Positions 1 through 15,000 of a DNA stretch of 64,000 nucleotides are shown in pieces. The DNA is from JANRIG01 sp033765235 (lineage in GTDB: Bacteria > Bacteroidota > Bacteroidia > Cytophagales > UBA9547): contig JANRIG010000027.1 in the NCBI GenBank assembly GCA_033765235.1, positions 1 through 64,000 of the forward strand, given 5' to 3'. Position 1 is the stretch's first letter, and the number at the start of each line of letters is the position of its first letter. The notes under the pieces were generated by a model. That model was not told the DNA's origin, did not search any database, and saw only the letters and a program-made list of their open reading frames with translations. The position numbers were made by a program, and so were the translations under genes.

Positions 1-3000
1 CTCCAGCTTATATTATCTATGCTGTATTGCAACGCCCCGGTACCCCCTGTGCCTGTGATAGTTACTGCACCATTGGTTAATCCACAATCGGTAATGTCGC
101 TGTCTACCACTCCGGTGATGCTCGGCACTCCGGGTATGGTGATGGTGAAGGATGTGCCTGATGTAGAACAGAAAGTTAGAGATTGCATCCTAATGTACGT
201 ATTATAGGTACCAATATTTAAGCCTGCAAATGTTGGTGAGGTTTGCCATACTGTAGCGTTTAAGCTATATTCAAGGGTGCCGCTTCCGCCTGAACCTGAG
301 ATAGTTGTAGCACCGTTTATTAATCCGCAATCAGAAATATGTGTAACATTAATACCTGTGATAGTGGGTAAATTATTTACTCTGATAAAAATATTTGCAA
401 ATTGAGTAAGGTTGTAAGTTCTGCCTCTAGCTATGTTATAACTATTGCCATTTACATCATCTGAAGAATACTTATAAGCATATATTCTGACATAGTCATT
501 ATCAAAAGCATCTAAAACAAAAGACATATTACCACCATTGACTGTATTGTCCAATATAGCAACAACAGTAGCACTACCTATTGTATTTCCAACGGAATAA
601 GCAGTTCCGTTTGCAGGGGCAGTAAAAGAATTTACTGAATTTTTTAACACCAAATACCCCTGAGTATTATCAGAATGGTTCAAATCTGTAGCACCTGTGA
701 AAGTAACTATTACTTGACAGGCTGTACCAGTAGCAGTCAAAGTCTGAGAAGAGAAAGAAGGTTGTCTTAAGTTTTGCCAATAGGCTGCATTAGCTGTAGT
801 GCTGGCAGTACAGCTGTTGGGCAACCCTATACTACCAGTAACAGTAACAAAAGTTTTTGAGGCAGAATATTCGTAGCAATTGGAAGAGCAATTACCATAA
901 TAGTACGAAATATCATTGGCGGGGCATACTGCTACGGCATCGCCAGAACTGATGGTAGATGTATGCATAAGCGATTTTATATTTGGCACAGCAATATCTG
1001 TAGTCCAGCTGGTGCCTGGTGATGTATCATAACCCAAGGCATGTACCGGTACCCCTAAAGAATTTATTACACGAAGCAAATCGCCACCAGCTGCTAAATC
1101 CAAGGTGCTGCCTGAGCCACCTCCAAAGTAGTTTGGATCTTGCGCACTTAGATCAAGAAAGCCATCACCCGCAAATGTATCTACACTGGTAGTGCCTCTG
1201 TGCCTTATTACTATGATGGTGCCTGCGCGTATATTTTGCCAAAACGGTATATTATTAAATGTAAAAGGAGTTTGCCAGTTGTCAATATTTGCGTTATTAT
1301 CACCTATAGTATAGTTTCTTAAATCTACATTATCGTTTACAACCAACAACTCTGTCCATTCAGTGGTTGGAGAGCCATCATTAAATACCTCACTTATAAC
1401 TACATCGGGCACACAGCCTCCGGGCAAAGTGATATTAAAAGTAGTGCCTGCAGCAGAACATGCGGTGCTTGAAGCATTGCGAATGTAAGGGGTGTATGCA
1501 TTAGGTCCTAATCCTGTAAATACATTTGAAGAAAACCATGTAGTACTATTCAAACTATATTGATAAGCCGGATTGCCACCGCTGCCATTAATAGTAACTA
1601 CTCCATCTGATAAACCGCATCCACTGATTTGGGCAATACCTGTGCTTGCCACCGAGGGGGCACTTGGAGTAGTAATGGTGACCGCAGTACCTGATATGGA
1701 ACATGTAGGTAAAGCAATATAACCAACTGATGGTGTATAAGTTGCATTGTTTAATCCCCCAAATGTATTGACTACTTGCCAACTTGTGGTGTTGAGTCTG
1801 TATTGCAATGGCAATATAGTGCCAGTACCTGAAATGGTAATGACACCATTGGAAGCTCCACAATCTGTGACGTGGGTGAAAGTAGTAGACAGTGCAGGTG
1901 CTGAGGGTACAGATACATTGAATGATGTAATGGTGCTGGTGTAGCATCCGTTGGTAGCTGTGAGTGATAATGCAAAAATACCTGCGGATGTAAAAGGCAC
2001 ATTAATATTATTGCCTGAAGCAAAATTAGTTCCATTTAAAGACCAGTTGTATGTGAGCCCAGCAGATGTGGTTACCGCATAATTTATGGTCAATCCTTGG
2101 CATACGAGTGTATTGGGCGCATTGACCAGCGGTGCTGTGACTGGTCCTAATGTGGTGATATTGATAATAGTAGGTTCAGAATAAATTAGTCCGTCATAAG
2201 CTGTGGCTAATAACTGATTAATACCGGGATTTGTCCATGTGCAAGATACATTTGTGCCGGAGGTTGTATTGAGGTTACCACCTACAGCAGTCCATTGGTA
2301 TGAAATATTACAAGCTATGCCTGTGAGTGTATAGCCTGTAGGAGCACCTGTACATACATTGACAGACCCAATAATACCTGTGACAGTAGGTAATATGCGC
2401 TCAGCAAAGTACACTACCCCTGTAGAAGTGACAGGTGTAGTGGCAATAGATGTACCTGTGACAGTGGCCGGCAAGACAGTAACTGAGCCATTGTAGAATA
2501 CAAATCCGGCCATATTTGCCAGATTAGTACCCCCATCTACTTCGGTAGCAGGATTGAAAAAGAATGATGCACGATAGTTTTGCGGTGAAAGAGTAGTACC
2601 TGCATGAGTACTTACAGTCCAATAGCGATTTATACTTCTATTAAAGAAACAACTGGAAACTGTAGCCAAAGGATAATCACCTTTGTCGACCCTGAGTTGA
2701 ATATTGGCAGCGGTAGTGACTCCGCTGAATGTGAATATAGCCCCATTGAATGAATCATCTGTACCTACATCAAAGTTTCGCACGTTGGTACCTGTAGGTA
2801 TAGTACGCGCTAAATTGCCATATACCCATCCTGTAACAGAAGAAGCTTGGGTGGAGGTACCTGACATATAAAGTACATAATTATCTGTGATGAACCTGCC
2901 GGAGGTGAATTGTATATTGCCCGGTATGGTAGTATTGCCAGTGATACTTAGGGTATTCAGATAAGAGTTTTTGTTCAATATCAATGTATTAAGCCCGGTG

Positions 3001-6000
3001 AGTGAGCCCAGTTGAGTAAATAATGTATTGCCTCCGGCGAATGTAATATTTTGCACCCCTGCACACCCTACATTATAGTCCATGGTAGTGCCTGGAGCTT
3101 GATAATAGTCGCCTCTAATTCTAAGATTAAGAGTGCCTCCGCAAGCATCATCGCCACGCATGTTGCCTCCAACAATTGATATATTATTAAAGTCAAAAAT
3201 GTGACCACCGGCATTGCTTTTAAACAACAATCTGTTTGCATTAGTATTTAATAAAAGGAAAGTGCCGTTTACAGTATAGTTTGCACTTGCAGTTGTACCA
3301 AAAGTACGGTCGCCACTTTGTGCTGTATTATTCCATACATAATTCCAAAATGACTGTTGATTGTTGCCTACTCCACTACCTGTAATACCTGTAATAGAAG
3401 CTGTAGAACCTTGCAGCCAAGTGGCAGTGGGAATGCTATTTCCATTTACATCATGGTGATATACCCCTACCGGACCTACTGTGACCGATGATGCAGCGTT
3501 GTTAAGAACTACCGTGCGTGAATTATTTCTGTAAAATTTGCCTGCAATGAATAAGTCATTGGCATTGAGCCTCATATCACTTGCACCACCGGAAAGATGC
3601 AAAAGGCTTGTCACTGTAAGATTAGATCCTAAATCATATCCGGCTCCATTATCATTATGTAATTTAAGAATAGGTATTGAATTGTTTAATATACCAATGA
3701 TAGTGGTAGGTGTACTATTGTTGCGAATAGACCAAAGGCCACCTATAGTGCCTGCGTCAATATATCCTGTACCTGCTGTATTGATGTATCCGTTAAATGT
3801 TTGAACTTGGTTATTAAAATTGAAACCTCCGGTACTCATGGTAAATGAGCCTATACCTATATGTGCATTGATAATATTTACGGTATTGTTGCCTGCCCCG
3901 CCTGTGTTGTTGTTTACAAAACTTAGGGTATTTCCATTATTAAAGTTTATTTGTGATGCTTCAATGGTTTGATTACTATTGCCTGATAATATTGCATTTG
4001 CTGCTCCTGTGGTTCTAAAATTGCCCCCGGGCTGGCTAATATTGCCAGTTATATATATGGTAGAGCCATTTAGGTTAATATTACCTCCTGATTGTATAAT
4101 ACTTCCGTACCAGTTGTTAGTAGCTGCTCTATATTCAAATCCATTGGTATTGAGCATGGTTAATGTACCTAAAATTGTAGTAGCTGCATTTGGATCCAAG
4201 ATTCTGTCTTGCGCAGGGGCATTCCATACTACATTTGAAAAGACTTGGTCATAGTTTAAGTTGCTTACAAATTGGTCAGCAATGCCTGTAACACTCACAA
4301 TGGATCCTGTCATCCAAGTAGCATCAGGTATGGGTCTATTACCTGCTGGGGCTACATTACTGTGTACATATACTGATGTGCCATCGAAAGTGAGTGTGGC
4401 GGCACTGCTTTGGGTGTACAATCGCCCTGCACCTGCTGCTCCACCGCTTTGATTTATTGATTGAATAATAGTACTATTTTGTATCAAACCTGATTCTGTA
4501 TTATTTACTCTGATTGATATATCTCTGGCCGTAGGTCCTGCATCTACACCTCCTTTAAGATTTACAGTTGAATTTTGAGCTATGAAATCGCTGCCTGACA
4601 ATGTACTGCCTATACTAATTTCGGCGTTTGAGCCTGTGCCAACTATAGTAGCATTAGCATTAGTAAAAAATAGTCGTCCTAAATTAAAATTACCAAAATT
4701 TAGTGAAGCTATTGCACTGCCGGAGTTATTATCAAAAACTGCGGTTGCAAAGTTATTGTTGGGAACAGAAGCACCAGAAACACCGCCTGAAGTTGCTGCC
4801 CAGTTTGTAGTACTATTCCAATTGCCATTGCCACCGGGCACCCAATATCGCATGATGGTGGAGTAACCTACTACTATATTGGACGATACTGTATTCACAC
4901 ATTGTCCACTAAATGATAATGCATAGGTAGCTAAGCTTGTATCATCTATTCCAACTAAAGTTAAAGTATTAGTGTTGACCCCCAAGACAGATACAGAAGC
5001 AATCAAAGGTACACCATTTCTTAGCCATTGCATATTATAACTCGCTGTTCCTGAAAGTGAAACAGATAATATGGCATTGGTACCCGAAGGTATAGTATAT
5101 GGTGAGGAGGTGACAGACAATATGGCAAAAGAAGTAGATGACACCGTAACTACCTGAGAGGTAGTGGTAGATATTCCGCAGAATGTAGCTACTTGAGCGC
5201 GATAGTAATAAATGCCGGCAACAGACTCATTGGCTATGTAACCATTGGCAGTAGCTCCTGCTATGGCATTATATGAAACTCCGTCTGTAGAGCGATACCA
5301 CTGATAAGCTCCTGCTATGCCACCGATAGATAGCGGCAAGTTGGCATTTTGACAAATAGTATTAGCACCTGCTATGGTACCTTGCACCGGCAACCTATTA
5401 TATTGCACGATAAATGATGGAGTGGTAGCTAACGGACAATTACTTCGGGCTACAGTAACACGCACATAGTTGTTGAAGCCTGTATTGGTAAGCATGGTGA
5501 GTCCTGCTACAGAAGTATTGATACCTGTAGTAGTCCAGTTAGTTCCATTATTTGACACACTCCAGTTTAGTGTATTGCCTGAAAAGCCTACTAATGTAAG
5601 ATTGAGTGGTGTAGCAGGGCACGAATAGTCGAGTCCTGTGATATTTCCTGCTATTGGGGGCGAGGTAGATGTAATGACAACAGAATTGGAATAAACTGTA
5701 TTACATGCCCCATTATCTACAGCAGCCCTATAATATATTAATCCTGAAACAGTTAGCGGTGGTGTAAGATATGATGCTCCTGTAGCGGTACCGTTTTCCA
5801 ATACAAAATAATCAGTAAAAGTGGCACCGCCATCTATTGATTTTTCCCAAAATACTACACCTCTTTGTCCGGATACTGTAAGATTAAATGGTACCCCTAT
5901 ACAACCTTCAGAAGAACCAACGCCACTTACTGTACCGGGCAAGCTTACACCGTTCGCAGTAATGACGGCTATCCCTGCTAATGTAACTACTCCACAGGTG

Positions 6001-9000
6001 GTGCTGGTAGCCATCACTCTGAAAGTATAAGGTACACCTACTATTGAAGAAATAAGTATTGAACCCGGAATAGTAAGTATGACATTGCCACCGTTGCCAA
6101 TCTGAGAACCAGATAGCGTAGAGCCGGCATATAGTAAAGTATATCTTATGCCATTGTCTGTACCAAACACTTGTATGGCACCATTGCTGCCTGTACATAC
6201 CATGTTGCTCACCGGAGCAAAACCTACCAAAGAGTTAGGGTAGGTAGTACCTTGCATGGTAAACTGCGCATCTGAGCGATAGGAGTTGCAAGTGCTGCCA
6301 TTGCGACGTACATTAATACCATTTATTACAAAGCCATTAATAAGACCAGAATTAATAGTGACTACCCTATTGGCAGGCATTGTGATGGTATAATCATACG
6401 TGAAATCATTTTTTAAATCAAAATCATAACCTACACCTGTAGTAGCACCGGATAAAGTTATTAATGCAATACCACTTGCAGTAGGCGCACACCCTGAAGG
6501 GTGAGAAAAAGCAAATCCTGAAATGGTGGGCTTTGGATATACAGTGACAGGTAAAATGACATTGCTTGATGCACCTCCACATCCATTGGCTGAAACCAAT
6601 ATATTGAAAGAACCTGTAAATGTATTTACAACGCTAAGCGCACCTTGACCACTGATACTGCCAACATTACTCAAAGGGTCGCTTGTAATAGGTGCTGCAG
6701 TACGACTGTATATATCAGCAACATCTCCAGCTTCAATGGCTTTGTTAAAAATCATCACTTCATCTAAACTACCGTTCCATGCTTCCCAATCCCAACCCGT
6801 ATTTGGTGTAGTTGCTATTTTGAGCACTCCAGAAGAGTTATAAACATTATTGAAACCTGCTACAGAAACAGTTGATGACAATACTCCATTAATATAAACT
6901 CTGGCAAATGACCCGGCCGATGAAGAGTGGTAAGATAATGCTACATGTGTCCATGTATTATTAGGCATAGTACCCGAACCTGAAAAAGTTGATAAATCAA
7001 TAGGCGATTCGTTTATCTGAGGGAAAATAGGGTTCCATGGAGATGAGTATAGTTGAAACCCTAATGTACCATTACCTCTTCTGTAAAGATAAGGTCCCCA
7101 GTCAGTCATTCCCACCATGGCAATAGGTCTTGGCTGCCCACTTGCTCCCGTGCTATTGTAGCGAGCCCAAAGTGCAATTGTAAATTGATTGCCAAAATTA
7201 TATTGTGGTACATCAGGTCCATCTAATTGTTCTCCGTTTTGGCTGAAATTAAATGCTGAGTTAGCTGTACCGGCTGCATCTGTTGTATTAGCATAATTAT
7301 ATCCTGAAATAGTATATAAGTTTGCTGCTGCACCTGCACTTGCAGAACCGGGAGCTTTATTTTCTAAATTTCCGGCAGTAAATGGAAAATATGCAACTAA
7401 ATTTCCTGTAATTCCAGATCCGGGTACCGATATACTCCAGTTGTAAGAACTTGCAAGCGGTGCAGAAGCATTGTAGTTTGGTGGGATATCGCCCTGACAA
7501 ATAGAAGCAGATCCTGTTACAGATATTTGGCTTGCAATTGGTGACCCACTAATGGTAATAGTTTTGGTAACCCATGGGGTGGCTTGCATATTGGCCGGCA
7601 CCATATCTCCGCAGCCGTATGCTCGTACCCTTATGGTAAGCTCGCCGGTGTATCCTTGCTGCGGCCTAAACATCATATACGGGGCAAAGGCATCATTTTG
7701 GTCTGTGCGCGGGGGGCGCGGAGCAGTACAATTGTCCAATATGGCAAACCCTGTATTGGTAATAGACCATCTGCATGACCAACGTTGTGCTCCGGCACCT
7801 GTCCAAAATGCTCCCATGTCATTCCCCCATTGTTCATCAATTGTAGTAGTGTTAAAGGGAATAATCTGCCATTGGAACCCACCATCAGCTTGAGATTGGG
7901 TGGATGTAGTAAATTGAATCAGATCTGTATTTTGACAAAATGCATCTGAGGTAGATTGTATGGGCTCCGGAGTATCAGGCAGAGCTCTCCTAACCTGTAA
8001 TGTAACTTGGTTTCTATTATAACCCGGGGTATATGGTTCAAACTCATATTGTGACACTCCACATCCGTTGCTTACATTTACTCCTACCATGGCATTACCG
8101 CTAAAGGTAGGATTCCAATATATACGAATACCATTTTTCACTTGACCTTGACTGCTGGTTTCGGTAAGATTATTGCTAAGAGATCCTGTAGCTGCATTGT
8201 AGCCTGTAGTGCCTCCTGTGCCTACTATGGATATTACCGCATTAGGTGGTGAAACTGACCAATTGTACGCGCTCACATCGGCATCAGTAGGAGATGTAAT
8301 GACTACACTCTGACCTGTGGTGAACTGCTGAGGCTTCATGTGGCTAAAGCCAATAGTGGTTGTAGGGCCTGTCCATGCACTACGGAGTGTGAGTTGGGTT
8401 TGGCTTATTCTGTTTTCTACTTGACCGATAAAAGCATCGTTCATATCTCTTAAAAAGGTGCCTGCATCGCCTGAGCCTTGTATCTCTTCGTTTTCAAATA
8501 AAGTGTTAAAACCTGTAACATTGGTACTTCCATTAGTCAAAGTAATGGTGCCGCGACCTATGTAATACTGCTGTGAGCGCTGCCCTGATCTATAGAGACC
8601 TGTAGGCAACTCAGATAATATAAAACTCTGACCGCTGATACTGGCTACATAAAATGATCGTTGATTATTGCCTGTGGTAGGCGGGTCAGGCATGGTGGAG
8701 GCATTTGCAAAATTAACCATGGAGTAAAGTCTGAGTCCATGACCTGCGTACTTAGCGGGCAATGTAATGACGCGTGCATTGTTTGGTATATCTATGGTGA
8801 CTGCAGCCCAAATGCTTACATTATTAGCACTTGACGACATGGTGAGCGGTGCTCCACCCCTGGTGTTGGATACTTGAAATATTCCTAACCCAGAGTTTAT
8901 GGATGTAACATATAGATAATTGCCACCAAAGTTGCCCAATTCATTGGGTAGATATGAGCCTGCTCTATCTTGTATAGCCATTACCACATCATTTACCCCT

Positions 9001-12000
9001 AGTATAGATATGTTAGAAGGAGTAGCAAGTCTAAGATTTGGTGACCCACCAGTGATAGTACCTACTGTGATGCGCCTTCTAAAAACAGAGCTATTGCCAC
9101 CCCAGGCTGTGGTATAGTGCAGCGTAGGTGTACCACCACAAATGGGATAAAATGGACCCGGAGGGTTGTTAGTGACAGCACCTGCATTATCAGTTACCCG
9201 TGTGGGTACTTGTATGGCATCAGCATAAGTTAAGCTAAAAGTGGCAATAGTTTCCATTACTTGTGATGGACATCCGGGTGCTTGCACGGTACCTGTAATG
9301 GAGTTGGGTTGAGAATAGCTTAGGAAATATGGAAATCCTGAAGGATTTACCGCTGATATCAGATTGCTACCGTTGGCTGTAGATACTTTATCCATGCCAT
9401 AGGCATAATATAATAAAGTATTGCCCCCGCCCCAGTCGCGGTCATAGTCTATATAGGTAGGCGTGTAAGTGACACCGCCCTTGGTACCTGCAAAAGTGAT
9501 ATTAAATGTGGCATCAAAATTGTCGGCATAGCATGCAGCAGGTGGCGTGATGATGGGGGTACTGAGTTCTGCTGTAGTGAGGGTAGTGGACATCAATAAA
9601 TATGCCCTATTAGTGAGCGACTGAGGTGTTGCAGGGCATCCGTTGTTTTGAGCAGTAATAGTGACTACAGCTGTAGTCCAAGGGGTTAACAAGTTTTTGT
9701 TAATTGGAATTTTTACAAGCCCACCTGTACCACTTATGCTGCCCCAAAGCCCACTACTACCCAGTGCTCGATAGACAGCACCAAATTCGCTGTTTACAAT
9801 ATCAATATATAAATTGTTGTTTGCTGAAGATTGGCATATGGAATCACCTACTACCTGCAGTGAGAGAGATGGAGATCTGTTTACATCAAAGTTTAATGAA
9901 TTGAGTGCCACTGTGCCGCAAGCCGGATAATAGCCGTAAGCCGTAATGGCCCCTGAAACTGAATTGGTGACGAAACTTGTAGTAGCTGTAGAGGCCGTAG
10001 AAGCAGTAATGGAGGCCCCTCCTGTAATACTCCAAGTAATAGAAGATGGGGCTGGTGTGGCACCTGATAGTGTGTACACTACTCCTGTAGCATTTTGGCA
10101 TATTTGTATTGGACCACTCACAACAGCCACATTGGCTGCAGTACCCGTGATGGTGATAGGCATTCTATAATAAGTGCCGGCACCGTAATTATTGACCCCT
10201 GCTACAGACAAATATTGTACTGATGGTGCTAAGCCTACCACATTTACATATACGCTATCGCCTGTGGAGTTGGATACAGATAGCCCGGCACTAGCTTTCC
10301 AAGAGTAAGATAATGCATTGATGTTGAGCGGTCTTGGCAGCTTATACAGGATCCCTGCAGATCCCTGACAGGCATTGTTGATGCCTATGACACTGGGTAT
10401 GGCACCCGGCACAGTAGTGGGAAAGTTGAAAGCAGTTATAGTAGATGATCCAAGTAATATTTCGTCTCTCTCGCTTCTGTAAACTTTTATCATGTAGCCC
10501 TCTCCGGTACCCGCTGCATTAAAGTCTTCAATACCCCAACTTGTACAATTAGGATTTGGAGCGTAGTAGCTATACAAGTTTCCATTATTTCCTGACATAT
10601 TACCCAATCTATAACCGTTTGTAACAGGTACAGGGTTATTACCCCCATCTAATGGAAATGTGCCTGTATTCCAAAAGTGAATACGGTCGCACTCTGACAG
10701 TAAGTGACCGGGTGCCAATGTCCATACATTGGTGCCATTGTTAAAACCTGCCACTGAATATCCTGAAGGGTAACCTCTTAATACGTTTGAAGTTGTATTA
10801 TTTGATGATGAGATGCCTGCCCAAGTCATATCCCTATTGTCGTCTCTGCGCATCCATTTTAGGGTATTTTTTGCATTTAGGTTAATTCTGCTGTTGCTGC
10901 CATAATTATAATCAAAGTAATAAGTGTACTCCGCATCATGGCACCCTGATACTATGGCATATGTACCCCAATATCTTGAGCTGTCATAACTTACTATTCC
11001 TGAAGGTAATGCACCTGTAAAGTAAGCAGCACCATCTTCTCGATATAGTTGTATACCTCTTATACCATCGTTTAAGCTCATGAGGGTAAGTTGCATCTCA
11101 TCACCATCAGGGTGAGGCATAGTGATACCATAGGGTGTATTGTAGCTGTAAGCACTTTCGTCTCCCAATGCTGCACCGGATATAGACCATTGATGACCTG
11201 TGAGCACCATATCACCGGCGCCAAGCATATTTTCAAGCACGCTTCCGGAGCCTTCATCAAATCTAAAATAAACCTGCAGGTTGCAATATTTGGGATGAGC
11301 AGGGGTGATTTTTTTAGTCATCAGTGCTTTTACATCATTTACATTTAATGCTGTATTCCAAATAGACAGCTCGTCTATAAAGCCATTTAGGTCGCCGGAA
11401 TAATCTGGAGCTACACTTCCTATATGTAGCTCAGAAAAGTCAAAGTTACCATTATCTGTCCATGAGGCTACTTGCATGCCATTGGTGTACATATCAATGT
11501 TGGTTCCGTTTTTTACCACTGTGTAATGGCTCCAATAATTTTCACAATGGCTTGAACTTGGGTTCAAAGCTGCCATTTCAAAGCCGTTATGCCTTACCAA
11601 AAATCCAAACCCGTTGGAGATAAAGAAACTATTGCCCCCTACAGGATTAAAGAATCTCATAAAATTACCCCCGCCACCACTGGGAACCATACCCCAAAAA
11701 GATATTGTAAAATTATTGGCAGGTTTAAACCCGTATAATACTCCGCCTTGCCCTGTGTTGTCATTAAATCTTAATGCATATCCTGAACCGGGTCTTTCTA
11801 TCCTTTGGTTGAGGCGTACGCCTATTTCATATTCACCTCGTGTATTTTCTCTGCAACTTATGTTTAGTCTTCTATTAATATTATCGTTGATGGCTCCTGA
11901 GTTTACCCATGCGCTTTCAGCATAGTTTGCCCTACGTACCATCCTGTTATAAGGCCCATGACTAAGGGCGGTGGGGTTGCCATTGTAGGCATAGCTTAGG

Positions 12001-15000
12001 TCATAGTTTGGAGCAGACCCGTTAGCCATAAATACTCCAAATACTCTATTGCTAATGGCAGTATAATAAGTAGGCAATGAATTATAAAATGGTGCCTCAT
12101 CTATCAAATATATATGTGCTCCATCGGGTGAACCTGCGCCCATATTAGATGCTACAAGACTCTCGCCTGTAGTAGGATGTGCGAGGCTCAATGATATATT
12201 GGTCCAACTTCCGGGATATACATTAGTACTATAATTTCCTAAGGGTGCGCCTGATATGAGTGTAGGGTACAGCGTACTGCCCACCACTGTGGAGTAATTG
12301 TGCATGGTACCTACGCTGGTCTGGGTACGTGCATCTAATACATTTAAGCCTGATACTGTATTGAAGTTGAAATAATAGCTCAGGTTTGATGTATAATCAG
12401 GGTGCGATGAAGTAAGTTTTTTGCACATCCAGTCTCTCAGGTTGTATTGTGATATGGGTGTATTCCACATTCTTACTTCATCAAGTTGCCCTCTGAAAGG
12501 GTTAGTAATTTGGTCATATACAATTGCACCCCCAAAACTGACTCTGCGTCCATTGTAGCTGCCACTGCCTGCAGGTGCAGTAGCCTGTGGGCTGCCGTTT
12601 ACATATAATACATGTGTAGTAGTATTTTTCACGGCTGCTATATGGTACCATTTATCTAATTCTAATATAGGTCCTTCAAGATTTGCCACTACTGTACCCG
12701 CATTGTCGGTCACCAACCATTGTATTCTATTCAGTGCATTCATTCTCAATGAGTTGTATGCTATATTTCCTGTATTATTACCTGTATAGGCTACTATGTC
12801 TTGCAGAGTATTGCCCATTTGGGGTTTTACCCAAAACTCTGTAGTGTAGGTACCATTTACAGCATCAGGTTTGTTGATATTTGATACATTTATATATTGT
12901 GAATTGCCACTTTTGAACTGTTGTGCCAATCCCGGTCCCACGTTGTGTGAGGTGGTGGTGGGAGCACACAATGCTTGATTGGGCATATTGGCTAATAATT
13001 CTTTCCATACCAAATGTTTGCGTCGTGCATCGAGCGTAAATGTACCAAAAGGAAATGTGCCCCCTGGGAATGTGCTTATGGCTAAGGTAAGTGCAGAAGC
13101 ATTTTTATTAATATGTGCTATGGTAGTGTCTGAAAACGGGGTAGGTACAGAGCCAAAGCTACATACCGGTATATCAGTGCCTCTGGTATTGCACCATGGA
13201 GTGCCTCCTGAGCACCACCTGTCTGTGCCTCCATAATCCATAAAATGGTTTATGAGCTCTATTTCAGGAAATCTGCGAAGGGAGTCTATCACTACTTTGT
13301 AGGCATTGCGTATGGTAGGGTCAAATTTGGCAAGTTTCACGTTTGCCCAGTTTTCTGTGCCGCCTTGCGAGTATGTGGTATGTGTACCTCCTTCATATAA
13401 TGCTATTTTTTTTCCATAGGATCGAGCGAGTAATACATGGTCTTTGATATGATCCATCTCGGAGTCATTTACGCTGCTTGGTACTGTCCAAGTGGCATAG
13501 GATACATTGTTTATTTGTGCAGGTGTAGCACTTTCGCCCAATGAGCTTATAGCAGACTGGTTGCCAAAATACCAAGTCACTGATATGTAATCCCAAGGTT
13601 GGTTACGTGCATTATGATAGATTATGGCTTGGTCTATATGCCAAGGGTTAACAAACTGCCCTGCCAATACTCTTTTTACCCTGGAGCTATCAGTACCAAA
13701 CTCTTCTACAAATGCTTTGAAAGCCTGCCCTTGCTTTACATGGAGGGCTTCACCTGCTCCTCCGGCCAGGTTATTTACATTAGCGTAGTTATTAAGTACA
13801 AAAAATGTATTGAATCCGGGGGCAAAATTCCAAGTAGCCTCGTTGCCTACTTCTATCCATACATTTAGATTGGGGTCAAGGTTGTCTTTCATCATTTTGG
13901 CAAGTTGCCTCATATGGTCCTCATCGGCAGCGGCATTAATATTAATCCATGCGTCTGCTTTTATTTCATTACACAATTCATATATATATTCATAGGCCAT
14001 GCTGATTCCTACTCTGCCATCCAAGGTATTGCCTGATTGGTTCATATACCCTCTGGGTCTGCGCATAAGCCATGATTTATCTACAGCTTCATCTACACTA
14101 TTGGTACCCATGGCAGGCATGAAACGAAGCACAGGAAAGGGATCAAGCCAGTTGAGGTAGAGTGGGTGAAATGGTTTAGTTTTGAAAAAATATGGGCTGT
14201 TAGGGTCTGCAAAGGCTCTGTCGCCGGAGGGGTCTGTGACTACGGCACCACCTCTTTTGAGCCTGTTTGGTGCTACTATAGATATGTTGCGAATATGATT
14301 GGGAGCTGCAGATGATTTGCGTATTCTTAATGTGTGTCCCCAAAAAGGGTACCAATTGGGTAAAAATATACGTGCATAGTGTACTCCCGGCGAGTTGTCA
14401 GAAATAATATATCTGCGTCTATTTCCAAATCCTGCATAAACTGCTAATCCCGGAACATTGCCTGTAACAGTAACTCCATTAGGGGAACCATGGTTAGTAA
14501 CATCGAAAGATCCTGTGACTGTGGTGGTGCCATAATATACCCCCGGCAAAGTATTAATGACAATATTTCGTGCTTCATCCCATGTAATATTGGTGTTTTC
14601 CTCCGGGTTACCCGCAGAAGGAGATGGGCTTGCTCCCTCGTTGACACCAAACTCTAATACTCCTTCTCCTTCCCAATACACGTAGTATTCACCCAACGGA
14701 TATTCAAACGAGTTTTCTCGCATGAAGTATGTCTCTACATAGGCACTGTCAATGTATCTGTAGGTATTGTCGAACTGGCGAACCTGACCTATATGTTGCG
14801 GAATACCTGCATTGGGATAGCCATTGGCATCGAGCTGCAAGAGTGACCCATAGTTGCAACTGGTACTACAGCCTGTATTGGTGCCGAGCAGGATAGGCTG
14901 GGCTATCCACCCATAGTTTGATATGAATACATCTTTGAAGCCATATTGACCCGGCTCACCCACATTTTGCCCTATTTTCATACAGTTATTGGTGGATTGA

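Noticed and set aside
1588..1947. 119-residue minus-strand frame rich in His, Tyr and Cys
   Set aside because: Out of frame within the giant GH-A protein; the amino acid bias is that of a shifted Thr/Gly/Val-rich repeat.
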